Positions 21,482 through 32,946 of a stretch of 64,000 bases of DNA are shown one piece after another. This DNA comes from Rhodamnia argentea. Taxonomy: Eukaryota; Streptophyta; Magnoliopsida; Myrtales; Myrtaceae. The stretch spans positions 1,550,001-1,614,000 of the forward strand of contig NC_063151.1 in NCBI RefSeq assembly GCF_020921035.1, read 5' to 3'. Each line of letters opens with the position of its first letter. The stretch's first letter is position 1. Below the pieces are notes generated by a model. It searched no databases. It was not told where the DNA came from and saw only the letters and a list, made by a program, of their open reading frames with translations. Position numbers and translations under genes: made by a program.

Positions 21482-24400
21482 ATGAGCACCAACCCATCAC
21501 GGGAGGACGACCGCCCCGGCAACGAACCGGACCGAGACGAAGAGTCCAATACTCTATTACCGCCTCCCCAAGCCCCGCCCTCGCCCTCGCCCTCGCCCAA
21601 CCACGCCGATGACGAGGACGAAGAAGAATACGAGGTCGCGTTCCAGTCCCGAGAAAAGATCCTCATCGTCGACGTGGAATCCACGGACGTCACGGGGACG
21701 GCGACCCCGCCCTTCTCGTGGAAGAAGCTGTGGCTGTTCACGGGTCCGGGTTTCTTGATGAGCATAGCCTTCCTGGATCCAGGCAACCTGGAGGGCGATC
21801 TGCAGGCGGGCGCTATTGCTGGGTACTCGCTCCTGTGGCTCCTCATGTGGGCCACGGTCATGGGTCTGCTGATCCAGTTGTTGTCTGCCCGGATTGGAGT
21901 CGCGACGGGCCGGCACCTGGCGGAGCTGTGCCGGGAGGAGTACCCTGATTGGGCGAGGTTGGTGCTATGGTTCATGGCGGAGGTGGCTTTGATCGGGGCT
22001 GACATACAGGAGGTTATTGGGAGTGCTATTGCCATTCAGATTCTGAGTAATGGGCACTTGCCGCTTTGGGCTGGAGTCCTAATTACAGCCTCGGATTGGT
22101 AGGTAATTACTATCTTTTCGTTTGTTGGTTGATCACTACGTTTCTTTAGGTATATGAAATCCTATGTGGCTGTTAATCTCTGGGGTAGACGTTTCTCAGT
22201 GTTGCATAGTATTTGTTATCATGTCGAGTCTCCATTTTTATAGGATGGCTACTCTAGGATCAAGCTTGGGTGTCTGGCGGTGGATTGGAAGCCCCATAAT
22301 TTTGTTGATTTAGTCAAGTCGATTTTGTGGGTCTTGTGTGTTTCCTTTTGATTGTGTTGGGTGATTCGGTTGTCCAACAGTTCATTGGATGGGAGATTAG
22401 ACCCGGAGCTGAATATGCCAGGGTCTTGTCGGTTAAGTTGATGACAGTTGATATATTCTCCCAGTGTGTATGAACTCTGTTAACCTTCAGAATGTGAAAA
22501 TGCACAAGACTGCAGATTGATTGGTTTAGCATCAATGGAATTTTTGTGTCTCTTCTTCTCCATATCACTGGTAGATTGCTACTGAAAGCGATTTGCGCAT
22601 CTTGATACTGGAGTAACGCAACCTAATTGCTTCTGCAAGATTCTTTCTTTGGTGATCATTGCTGGTCTCTTTCTGACATCTTTGTTTCTCCCAATGTTAA
22701 CAGTTTCATGTTCTTGTTTCTGGAGAACTACGGAGTGAGAAAATTGGAGGCTCTTTTTGCCGTGCTCATTGGAACCATGGCTCTGTCATTTGCCTGGATG
22801 TTTGGTGACACACAGCCCAGTGGCAAAGAGCTTTTAGCCGGTGAGAATCCTGTAATGTCATTTTCTGTCCTTTGATAGCTGGCTTGTTCTGCTAACTTCT
22901 TTTTATAAAGCCATATTTTCGCTGGTTTTGTAGGTCTTTTGATTCCAAGACTTGGCTCTAAAACAATTCGTCAAGCTGTGGGAGTTGTGGGTTGCGTCAT
23001 AATGCCTCACAATGTATTTCTGCACTCAGCTCTGGTCCAGTCTAGGAAAATTAATCCTGAGAAGAAGGGCAGCGTTCAAGAGGCAATAAAGTACTATTCA
23101 ATTGAGTCGTCTGCGGCCCTCCTAGTCTCATTTATGATCAACTTGTTTGTCACAACAGTTTTTGCCAAAGGATTTTATGGTACTAAACAGGCACAAAAAA
23201 TAGGACTTGTAAACGCAGGTCAATATCTTGAAGAAAAATATGGGGGAGGAATCTTTCCTATTCTTTATATTTGGGGCATCGGGTTACTGGCAGCGGGACA
23301 GAGCAGCACAATTACTGGAACATATGCTGGGCAGTTTATCATGGGTGGTTTCCTTAACCTTCGTTTGAAGAAATGGATGAGGGCATTGATCACACGTAGC
23401 TTTGCAATTGTGCCGACTATCATAGTAGCTGTTGTTTTTGACACATCCGAAGCATCGTTGGATGTTTTGAACGAATGGCTCAATGTGCTTCAATCTATGC
23501 AGATCCCTTTTGCGCTCATACCGCTTCTTACATTAGTATCAAAGGAACAGGTCATGGGTATTTTTAAGATTGGACTGACTCTTCAGGTGAGTTGATATGA
23601 CTTCAATATTTGTTGGTACTGCTCTAGTCCGTATATCTGTCATACTCATACTATTGCCACCTGACATTTTTCCTTTACATTCTGAAATGGAATTGACAAA
23701 GATTTAGTCATGATTTATTGGTCTTGTTTTGTGAGTCCCACAATCAAAAGCATTGCCATGCCAACAAGGTTACTTTTTCATGAAATGGAGGTAATGCAAT
23801 CAACTAGCAGACTGAACCTGCATTTCATGGGGGACATTAAAGATATCTGTTCCTCCTCATTCCTCAAAACTTCAACTGAGGTTCTCTCTATGTTTGTTTC
23901 TAGGAGTTTCAAATCTTGTTTCATAGCTGGCATGGTGGCATGGTGAACTTTTCTAGTCTTGTACCAAATTTTACCAATGGCTTAGGGTTTATAGTATGGT
24001 TTTGAGCGAGACCTGTATTGACATTGACATGATAAGGGGGACTTGTGTTCTAAGATATGAAATTCTGGTGTTGCCAATTCTTCTGATTCATTTTATGCCT
24101 CACTCTGATGAATGATGATCGTGTTGACGATGCTTCAGGTCCAAAATTATCCTATGTCTTAATGCCAATATAAGTAAAGGAGCATGAGTTACTGAGGAGT
24201 TCTACTTTTCAGAGTTGAACTGGGGTACATGTACACTCAGATGTCTCAATACTTTGTTGATGTAGGATTTGCCTCCTTTACGTATCCCTCTCAACCATTG
24301 TACTAAGTTCTGCACAACTATTCCCTGCCATGTATTTAAGAGCTGGAAAAGTGTATTCTAGGTCGAGCTAGCATGGTGTCGTTTAATCTGAGTTGTCTGA

Positions 24401-25188
24401 TAGAGTTTCAGCAATTAAGTCGCAATATTCTATAGTGAATACTGTCATACTTGTGTGCATTTCAATTATGCTGCCAGTTTCCCTCATGTGGTTTTATGTG
24501 AGCACGTGGCATAGTTCTAAGTAAAAGCCATTTACCTTGTGTTTCGCATTTCTTATTGTGACTTGTCGAATCTGCTTTATAGAATATTCAGTTCAAAATA
24601 TATGCAAGTTTTGCGGTGACTTCTCTAGTCAAACTCTGTTTGACACTGAAAAATTCCTCCCTGACGCACTCTGGAAGTTGAACATATATTGCATAAGTTA
24701 TCCATAGAAATTACTAGCAGATAGCTAGCTAACCGAATTTTCTGTAAAAGAGCGCATCTATGCCAGTCCTTATCAAAGGACTGGTATATATAAAAGTTGT
24801 GTTTTGCTCAACTTAGTGAACACATTTTTGATGTACTCATCAAGGGGATATAATCATTTTTCGGATTCAAGACTGAATATATGACGTTCGCACCTAAGGT
24901 TTTCTTGCCCTTTGTCTTTAAGCAAGATAGAGAAGTCCTACCGTTCTGTCTATTGGTGATGTCGTGTGATACTTTTTTGATAAAATGATGCAGAGAGTGG
25001 CATGGTCTGTGGCGTCACTGGTGATGATGATCAACGGGTACCTGTTGTTGGATTTCTTCATTTCCGAAGTTAAGGGAATGCTGTTTGGTTCTATTGTGTT
25101 TAGCATAACCGCTGCGTACATAGCATTCATCGTATACCTCATTCCGCGAGATGGATCGCTCTCAGTGCTGTGGAAGAGCTTTGCCTGA
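21482..25188 (+). CDS. NRAMP2: NRAMP-family metal transporter, NRAMP2-like
   Basis: Exons 21482-22098, 22704-22840, 22934-23586 and 24994-25188 join in phase to give 533 residues. NRAMP proteins are proton-coupled transporters of Mn2+, Fe2+ and related divalent metals. Diagnostic features are DPGN in TM1 (99-102), MPHN in TM6 (275-278) and the conserved transport signature starting [12 protein letters not shown] (about 373 onward). The cytosolic N-terminus is Pro/acidic-rich and holds an acidic dileucine motif, ESNTLL (21-26), of the type that directs plant NRAMPs to internal membranes. The ILIVDVES segment before PPFSWKKLW recalls Arabidopsis NRAMP2, a trans-Golgi Mn transporter, more than NRAMP3/4; this assignment is from memory. 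The ATG at 21482 has a strong context (GCCACCATGA). An in-frame 5' extension exists but has no ATG. The C-terminus is short. Confidence 0.93.
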
Positions 25189-25618
25189 TGACATCCACAT
25201 CTTGGCCCTCTGCCCTATTAGACAAGTTTTGATCGATGAAAGATCTGTGGCAGTGCCTGAGTCTGCGGATTCTGGCAGACACGCTTGATCTTACAAGATG
25301 GTACACAATTGGGGGTGAAATGATGAGTTCATTGGGGTGTCCCTTTCAAAATGAAGCAATCCAAGGTTAACTGAATTTTTTGCACGGCGCTCTGACTTCA
25401 TATGCAACCCGATGCAGGATTTCCTTCCTCCACTTTACCCTGATCATGCTATCTCTCGGAGACTCGCAACCGCGAGGTGATCTGTTTGTTTTGTGAAGTC
25501 TGATTTGCTTTTAAGTTTCTTTAGAGCAAGCTGGTCACTCATTCTTCTTCTTCTTTCTTTTTCTTTATTGGTCATATGAGCTGTGTATCATAGTCAAATA
25601 TCTGACTTTTGCTAAAGG
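25189..25618 (+). other. Probable 3' UTR of the NRAMP gene
   Basis: About 430 bases separate the transporter stop from the target duplication of the copia element. No coding content is seen. The T-rich stretch near 25545-25570 could serve 3' end formation, but I cannot place a polyadenylation site. Confidence 0.4.
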
Positions 25619-25623
25619 TAAAG

Positions 25624-25897
25624 TGTAAGCAAGGCGGTATACAGGAAAGAAAATTCTGAGGAGGGTCTGTTGAAGATTGCCATTTCTGTGATGGCTGCAT
25701 AGAGGAAGAAGAAGCAGAGAAGAAGAGGAGGAAAAACAGATCGTAAATTTCAATAAGGAGTTCTCTGTTTTTCTATATTACAAAAGCCCTACTCATATTG
25801 TTATATTGACTAGAAATTGTACTTGACCATAATACCCTTATTTATGTTAAAAGAAATAAAACACAAAAATAAATCATATATCTTAAGTAACGTAACA
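25624..25897 (-). repeat. 3' LTR of the copia element
   Basis: About 190 bases on the inner side match the other LTR closely. The outer 70-90 bases (25624 to about 25705), which should be U5, do not resemble the U5 of the 5' LTR. The left boundary is set by TG directly after the TAAAG duplication. Confidence 0.75.
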
Positions 25898-28800
25898 CTT
25901 CCCCTTAAGCTAGAGCATATAGGTCACTTATGCCTAGCTTGGAACAACCAACAACAAAGGCAGGATGAAACAATGTTTTAGTGAAGATATCAGCAAACCG
26001 ATCTATAGAGGCAACGTAAGGAGTAGCAATCAAGTCCAGCTTCATAGCATCACGAACAAAGTGGCAGTCAACTTCTATATGCTTAGTTCGCTCACGAAAA
26101 ATCGGATTTCCAGTAATATAAATAGTTGCTTGATTATCACACATCATATCAGTAGGTTGATTAATAGAAAATCCAAGCTCTAAAAGAAAGGATTTCAACC
26201 ACAACAATTCAGCCACAGTATGTGCCATAGCACGACATTCAGCCTCCGCACTAGATCCGGCAATGGTAGTCCGCTTCTTGCTTCTCGAAGTGACCAAATT
26301 ACAACCAAGAAAGGTGCAATAACCGGTCGTAGATTGTCGATCGCATGCCGACCTGGCCCAATCATGATCAGAATAGCCAATCAGAGTGGAAGAACCATTT
26401 GGTTTATAAATCAGTCCCTTACTAGGAGAGTTTTAAGATATTGAATAATTCGACAAACAACATCCCAATGAGCCTTCTTGGGTGACTCCATAAACTGACT
26501 CACCCCACTAACAGCAAAGGAAATATCGGAACGTGTAACAATAAGATAAATTAGTTTCTCAACTAGACGTTGATATTGATGCTTATCTTCAATATCATCT
26601 CCATTATCAACTCCAAACTTCTTATTTGGATCCATAGGAGTATCAATTGGCTTGGAAGCTAGTGTACCAGTCTCATACAAAAGGTCAAGAACATATTTTC
26701 GCTAAGACAAATTAATACATTTCTTACTTCGTAAGACTTCAATACCCAAAAAATACCTAAGAGCTCCCAAGTCTTTAATTTGAAATTGCTGCTGAAGAAA
26801 AGACTTGATCTCAGAAATGTTGGCCACGTCACTGCCAGCGACAATTATGTCATCCACATACACAACAAGAATGACCACCCGTGACTCCTTGCGAACAAAA
26901 ACAGAATGATTAGAATAACACCGGTGGAACCCACACTTGGAAATCACTGAACTGAATTTTTCAAACCATGCTCTTTGAGACTGTTTCAACCCATAAATAG
27001 CCTTATGCAGCCGACATACTTTATTATGATTCTCCCCCTAAGCAAGATACACTGGAGTTGCTTCATCTGTACTTCCTTAGACAAATCACCGTAAAGAAAA
27101 GCATTCTTTACATCAATTGATATAATGGCCAATCAAAATTCACAGCAAGGGAAATAATAACACAAATAGAATTAAGATGTGTTACGGGGGGAAAATGTCT
27201 CAAAATAACCCACCCTATAGGTTTGAGTAAAACCTTTAGCAACAAGCCGGGCCTTAAGGTGCTCAACTAAGCCATCTGGGTTGTACTTGATAGTGTATAC
27301 CCACCGACACTTCACGACATTTTTCTCGGTGGAAGATCAACCAAAGATCACGTTTGGTGAGACATAAGAGCTTCCATTTCCACATCCATAACTCTCTTCC
27401 ACTCAAGGCGCGATAAGGCCTCGGTGGTAGAACTAGGAATTGTGTGAGTATATAATGATAGAGCAAAATTTTGTAATGGAGAAGGAAGATGTGAGAGAGA
27501 AACATAACGCTCGATAGGGTAAGCAAAAGAGGATTTTTGTGTACAAGAACGAATATCTTTGCAAAGGGCAATTGGAAGATCGTCCAAACCAGGAGACAAT
27601 GAGGGAGATTGGACGAAGGGTATGGAAGAGCTGGAGACTGGTGGTGCCGTAGACTATTTTCGCCGCTAATACACCCGAAAGTGGGGAGACACAGGAGAAG
27701 GACTAACCGAGTCTAAGGGAATAAGTTGTGGAATAGGAGGATCGACCACAATGTCATTTGAGAACTCTTTACCCTCAATAAAATAGTATGGTGTGCCCTT
27801 GAAGAAAGTAACATCATCAACGATATATTGGATACAAGTCTTAGGATCATAACATCGATAGCCCTTTTGAGTACGTGAATACCCAAGAAAAACACATTTA
27901 GTGGTACAAGGAGATAATTTATCGACACCGAAATGTAAATTATGGACAAAACAGACACACCCAAAGATACGTGGGGTACGAGGGAATGACGGCTTGTCGG
28001 GGAACACAACACCGATCGGTGACTGATTATTAAGGATAGTAGAAGGTATACGATTTTTGAGGTAACATGCAATAATGACAGCATTACTCCAAAACAATTT
28101 TGGGACATTCATACAAATCAAGAGTGAACGAGCAACCTCTAGAAGATGACGGTACTTTCTCTCAGCCACACCATTCTACCGAGGGGTATAAATATGTATA
28201 ATGCCAAAATTAAAACAAAACAAAGAAATTGATTTCTGTTAATATTCTATAGCATTATTAGTTCGCAAAATTTTAAGGGATGTATTAAACTTATTAGTAG
28301 CTTCACTATGAAATAACTGAAAAACAAATAAAAATTCAGAATGGTCATAAAGCATATAGAGCCATGTTAGGCGAGAATAATCATCCACAAAAGTAACAAA
28401 GTACTTAAAACCATTTCTACTAGCAATACGCGAAGGTCCCCAAATGTCCGAATGAACAAGTTCAAGTAAAGTAGATGCACGAGAATCACCACGTCTAGGA
28501 AAAGAACTGCGATGATGTTTCCCAAGTTCATAAGCCTCACACTCAAGAGTAGAAACCGATTTACACTCAGAAATTATTTGTTGTAACTTAAATAAAGATA
28601 AATGTCCTAAACAAGACTGCCATAACATAGGGATAGTAGAACTAACCGCTAGACCATTGGCGTCGGCAGTAGAGACACCATCCGGATAGTAGAGTCTATT
28701 ACGTTCATGCCCTCCGCCAATCGTCTTCTTTGTCTAAAGGTCCTGAAAAGTGCAAGAAGAGGGGTAAAATGTAATAGAACAACCAAGGGCTTTAGTTAAT

Positions 28801-30481
28801 TGACTAACAAATAACAAATTTAGAGGAAGTTGGGGAACATGTAAGACAGAGGACAAGGATAAGGAAGGTATGAGTGAAACAGCCCCTGATCCAACCACCC
28901 GAGTAGAGGAACCATTAGCTAAAATTATTTCGGATGCAAAACTAGAGTTGTGGTTGGAAGAGAATAGTTCTTGCTTATTTGTCATATGACTAGAAGCTCC
29001 CGAATCAATAACCCAGGTGCTAGGAGACAAAGTAGAGAGAAGGGACATGTTACCTGTATGTGCAAAAGTGGCAGTGGATGAGGAACTGGAAACTTCCAGT
29101 TCTTGAACTCGCTTGATAGGTTGTGTAACCGGATCATCTCGAGTTGAAAACTCGGATAAACTACCCCCAATTGGGATAGATGGATTCATGTCGCCGGAAG
29201 ACACATTTCCAACACTCCCTTCGGATGCAACAACATTTGCAATAGCTAATCGCTGAGCCCACTTAGATTTGTCGTGCTTGGCTCAACAAGTGTCAACATT
29301 ATGGCCAGATTTTTCACAGTGTGGCCGAATTTTCCACGATATGTACACTAACGGCTGTCTTGATCATAACTCTGTCCACTACGTCCACCATGACCACCAC
29401 TAGTAGCCAAAAGTGATGAACTATCTCTAGATGATGTAGAAGATGGAGAGACAATGCGTTGAATCCGAAAAATGCTTCATTCATAGAAGGAACTTGCTCT
29501 TCAACAAGAAGTCGGCTCTTCATAGGCTGCCGATCAATATTCAGCCCAGATAGAAACTTAGCAACTTGAAATTCAGCCCTTTGTGTCTTTAGTTTCTCGA
29601 GATCGGTAGTGATGGGCAGATAAAGATTAAGTTCTTCCCACATGCCTGTCAAAGCACTGTAATACTCTCCAAGAGATTTGTCCCCTAATTTAAAATTGAA
29701 TATTTTCTCATACAATTCATAGACTCTAGACATATTTTTGTCTTGTAAGTAGCTCTCTGTGAGATCATCCTACACTCCCTTGGCGGTTTTGTGAAACATG
29801 ACATTATTGGCAATGGCTAATTCCATGTTGTTCCATAACCATACTAAAAGTGTATCATTCTCTCTCATTCGGTTACCGTAGTCCGTAGCATCTGCATTAG
29901 GATGGTCTATTGTAAGATACTTGAGTTTCCCTTTGGCATTAATATAGACCTTGACGGCTTGAGCCCATAACAAGTAATTGGAGGTCCCATTTAATTTAAT
30001 GGTGGTAATTTGAACATTGATACTATCTGCAAAAGACTTCACATCACTCATGGTGATAATCTCGATATATATATTACGGATCAAGAAGACTGAAACTTTA
30101 GTGCAAGGAACAAAGCAGCCCTTGGTTCCACATAATTAATACCGACGTATGATCAAATAATTGGCTCCATCGATTTCACAAAAAAGAAAAGAAAAGGGTG
30201 CTGAAATTGATATACCGGATGCTAAAATCTTAGACTATATAATCAACGAAACATTCTGATTCTTGATTCCGCTGATCGGTAAGTATTGTGATCCATAGCC
30301 ACAACCAGATTTTGGTAGATCCGATGTCTCCTGGTCTTATACGTTTCGAAATTAGGAGAGATAACAAGTAGAACTTACAGCTTTAGGTGGCTGCACACCA
30401 TAGAAGGAAAGGCTTATTTGGGGGACTCTCAAACCCGCGACAGGATGAAGGAATCACGTGATCAGATTTGCTCTGATACCA

Positions 30482-30733
30482 TGTGACAATGCTGATTAGA
30501 GAATCAGTAGAATATAGCCGAGAGAGAAGAAGCATGAGGAAGAAGAAGAAGAGAAGAAGAGAGGAGGAAAAACAAATCGTTAATTTCAATAAGGAGTTCT
30601 CTGTTTTTCTATATTACAAAAACCCTACTCCTATCGTTATATTGACTAGAAATTGTACTTGACCATAATACCCTTATTTACGTTAAAAGAAATAAAGCAC
30701 AAAAATAAACCGTATATCTTAAGTAACGTAACA
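30482..30733 (-). repeat. 5' LTR of the copia element
   Basis: A 252-bp LTR bounded by TG..CA on the plus strand. Its inner edge touches the tRNA-Met primer-binding site and its outer edge touches the TAAAG duplication. Transcription from it would run leftwards toward the 3' end of the NRAMP gene. Confidence 0.85.
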
Positions 30734-30738
30734 TAAAG

Positions 30739-32649
30739 AAATACCGTCATTCCCCTCCTCCCTCACTCGGATGACCAAGCCGTTTTTCACATATTCACTT
30801 GAAGTAGAGTAATGACTAAACCATCAATATGGTCACCGCAGTTGGATGGTCTATCGTTAGCGGGTAACTTGTTCTCGTTGACGTGCAATTTTTGTATTAT
30901 AAAAATGGGGTCCAATTATTTCAATTTTGCCAATTAATCATACACCTCTGGGTCAATTTTTGCGGTCTCGTCATAGCTGGCAAAAATTGATTAGATGGAA
31001 CTAAATTAGAATTTCTTGTGAATGTTATGATTAAATTGGCAAAATTGAAAGCTTATGGCTAAATTGGCATCCATAAATTTAGGATTGATTGGACAATTTC
31101 CCTGCAATCCATTCATTTTATGTTTATTTGTGTAGTTGTCTATATGTTTATAGAAAGAAGTATGCCTCGTGGATTGACCTTCACTTGTGCACGTAGGTAT
31201 CGCAATATGGCCGATGACTTAATTCATCAGCATTATCAATTTTCTTTACGCCGATCACATATGATCTAATTTCCCTTTACTAATTAGCTCGCAACCATGT
31301 ATAATTTTCTGACTGTAAATTTTCCATGTAAATTAACCTCGACGTCGTTTTTATGGAATTGGGTAAAATAATTTGAGTATGAATAAGATGTTTTCGCCAT
31401 CTTTTACTCTATATCCTCCCTATCGGAGCTTGCTTGGACCGAACATCGAATATTTAAAGTCCACCTGCCACGAATCTTTTACTAAGTGTCACTGATCATC
31501 TTTATCATTCATAACCAGTGTTCTAGATTTGAGTCGGTTACAAGTGATGAAAGTATCAGCCCGATACCCTTTTAAACAAGGGTACCATCATAATTTCTAA
31601 TATGGTTAATCCAATTAAATTAAGATTTAAAAGTTAATCGTATCTTTAAATCTTTTGTATCTATGGTTAGTTTAATAAAATTAAAATGTAAAGTGTTTTC
31701 CAAACCCACCAAATTATATGACAATACTGTACTTCAATGAGAGTAATCTTTCCTTTTTCTGTTTAGAACCAGTTCGAGATCTATCCCATTGTAAATATAA
31801 AGAATGTGCGTCCAGTCACACAACGATAGTAAAAAACGACCCTTAATTTCGAGAGGTGGGTCGGAGATTGGCCGAGTCCTTTTATATCAACATGGTCATT
31901 AATTACTAAGAGTGATCGGTTTCAGGATGGACAACTTTTAGACCTAGAATCTACCCTATGTTTTCGGTCCGATTTCGGGACCTACCCGAAAATTTGTTTT
32001 TTTCCCTTTTTTTTTATTTCAAATTTTATAGCAAAATAATATGAGCAACAAAACAGCTCAAAGTAAAAAATGATCAACATAAATCCCTATAAGCTAAACA
32101 TGTGGTCACGTACAAATATAATCAATAAAAAGATTAAACACATAACCACGTATAATTACAAATAATAAAAAGTTCAAACACATCACATAAAACATAAATT
32201 ATAAAGCTTCGTTCCTCATTCATCCATAAAAATATTGGTCCAAATAATAGAGAGATGCGACAAAGGATGGAGAAGAAACGAACAAGGCGAGACAGAGTTA
32301 GATTCAACTTCGAGAAATTATGTTGTTTTTACGATAGTTAAGAACCGATTCCAAAACACATCCGGTTCCCGGGTGGATCAACCGGAACTATTCGAACCTG
32401 TTCCAAAAATTTGGAATGGGGAAAAAATCAAGAATTATGATCACATCGGCGTAACATAAACTGAATCTAGGCGAGATATTTCCATTCATTCGACAGAACA
32501 GCTTGCACGCCCCTTTAAAAATTTCCTGTTATCCCCGTTTCTGTTGGTACCAGATTCGCAAAAAGGCGGAGGAGGGAGAAAGGGAGATTCTATTGGTCAA
32601 CCAAGTGGGGCCCCTCGCACTTCCTCTCCCTACCTCTTCCCACGAAACC
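30739..32649. other. Intergenic, upstream of the Pumilio gene
   Basis: About 1.9 kb of AT-rich DNA. I see no gene, RNA gene or clear transposon ends. A weak open frame at 32235-32459 has a phrase (ENRFQNTSGSRVDQPELFEPV-like) reminiscent of degenerate repeat-derived coding, but nothing I can assign. Confidence 0.4.
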
Positions 32650-32656
32650 TATAAAA
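32650..32656 (+). promoter_or_regulatory. TATA box of the Pumilio gene
   Basis: TATAAAA occurs about 297 bases before the start codon at 32947, in a region rich in CT and A. It would give a leader of roughly 260 bases, which contains no clear intron. Confidence 0.5.
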
Positions 32657-32946
32657 TCCTCGTTCCAAAACAAAACAAAAAAAAAAAAACCAGAGGGAAA
32701 CCCTATCTCCAAGACTCTAAATCAGTTTCGCGGTGTCGATCTTGGACGACTCTTTCTTCGAGTCAACGAGGTCTTTCCTATTCAACCTCGGATTTCCTCG
32801 TATAAAGATTCATCCCCAAGTCATCTGATCTTCCTTCAAATCCCCACCTTCCTTAAGTTCACCCCACTAAAACCCAAATCTTTGTTTGTTGTTTTTCCTC
32901 TCCTCTTTTGCCCCCCAATTCGAAATCCGTTTCTTTCTCGCCAGCT

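Larger units (their letters stand above)
25624..30733 (-). mobile_element. Ty1/copia LTR retrotransposon, decayed
   Basis: A 5.1-kb element lies antisense to the NRAMP gene. The 5-bp target duplication TAAAG sits at 25619-25623 and 30734-30738. The 3' LTR (25624-25897) is preceded on the minus strand by a purine tract (25898-25908). The 5' LTR (30482-30733) directly abuts a primer-binding site, TGGTATCAGAGC, complementary to initiator tRNA-Met (30470-30481). Domains follow copia order on the minus strand: gag from ATG 30051 with a degenerate zinc knuckle near 29290-29330; protease with DSGAS near 29010; integrase about 28630-27670; reverse transcriptase with YVDD near 26860; RNase H about 26560-25905 ending near ADIFTK. 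Several stops and frameshifts break the polyprotein, so it cannot move on its own. Confidence 0.93.
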
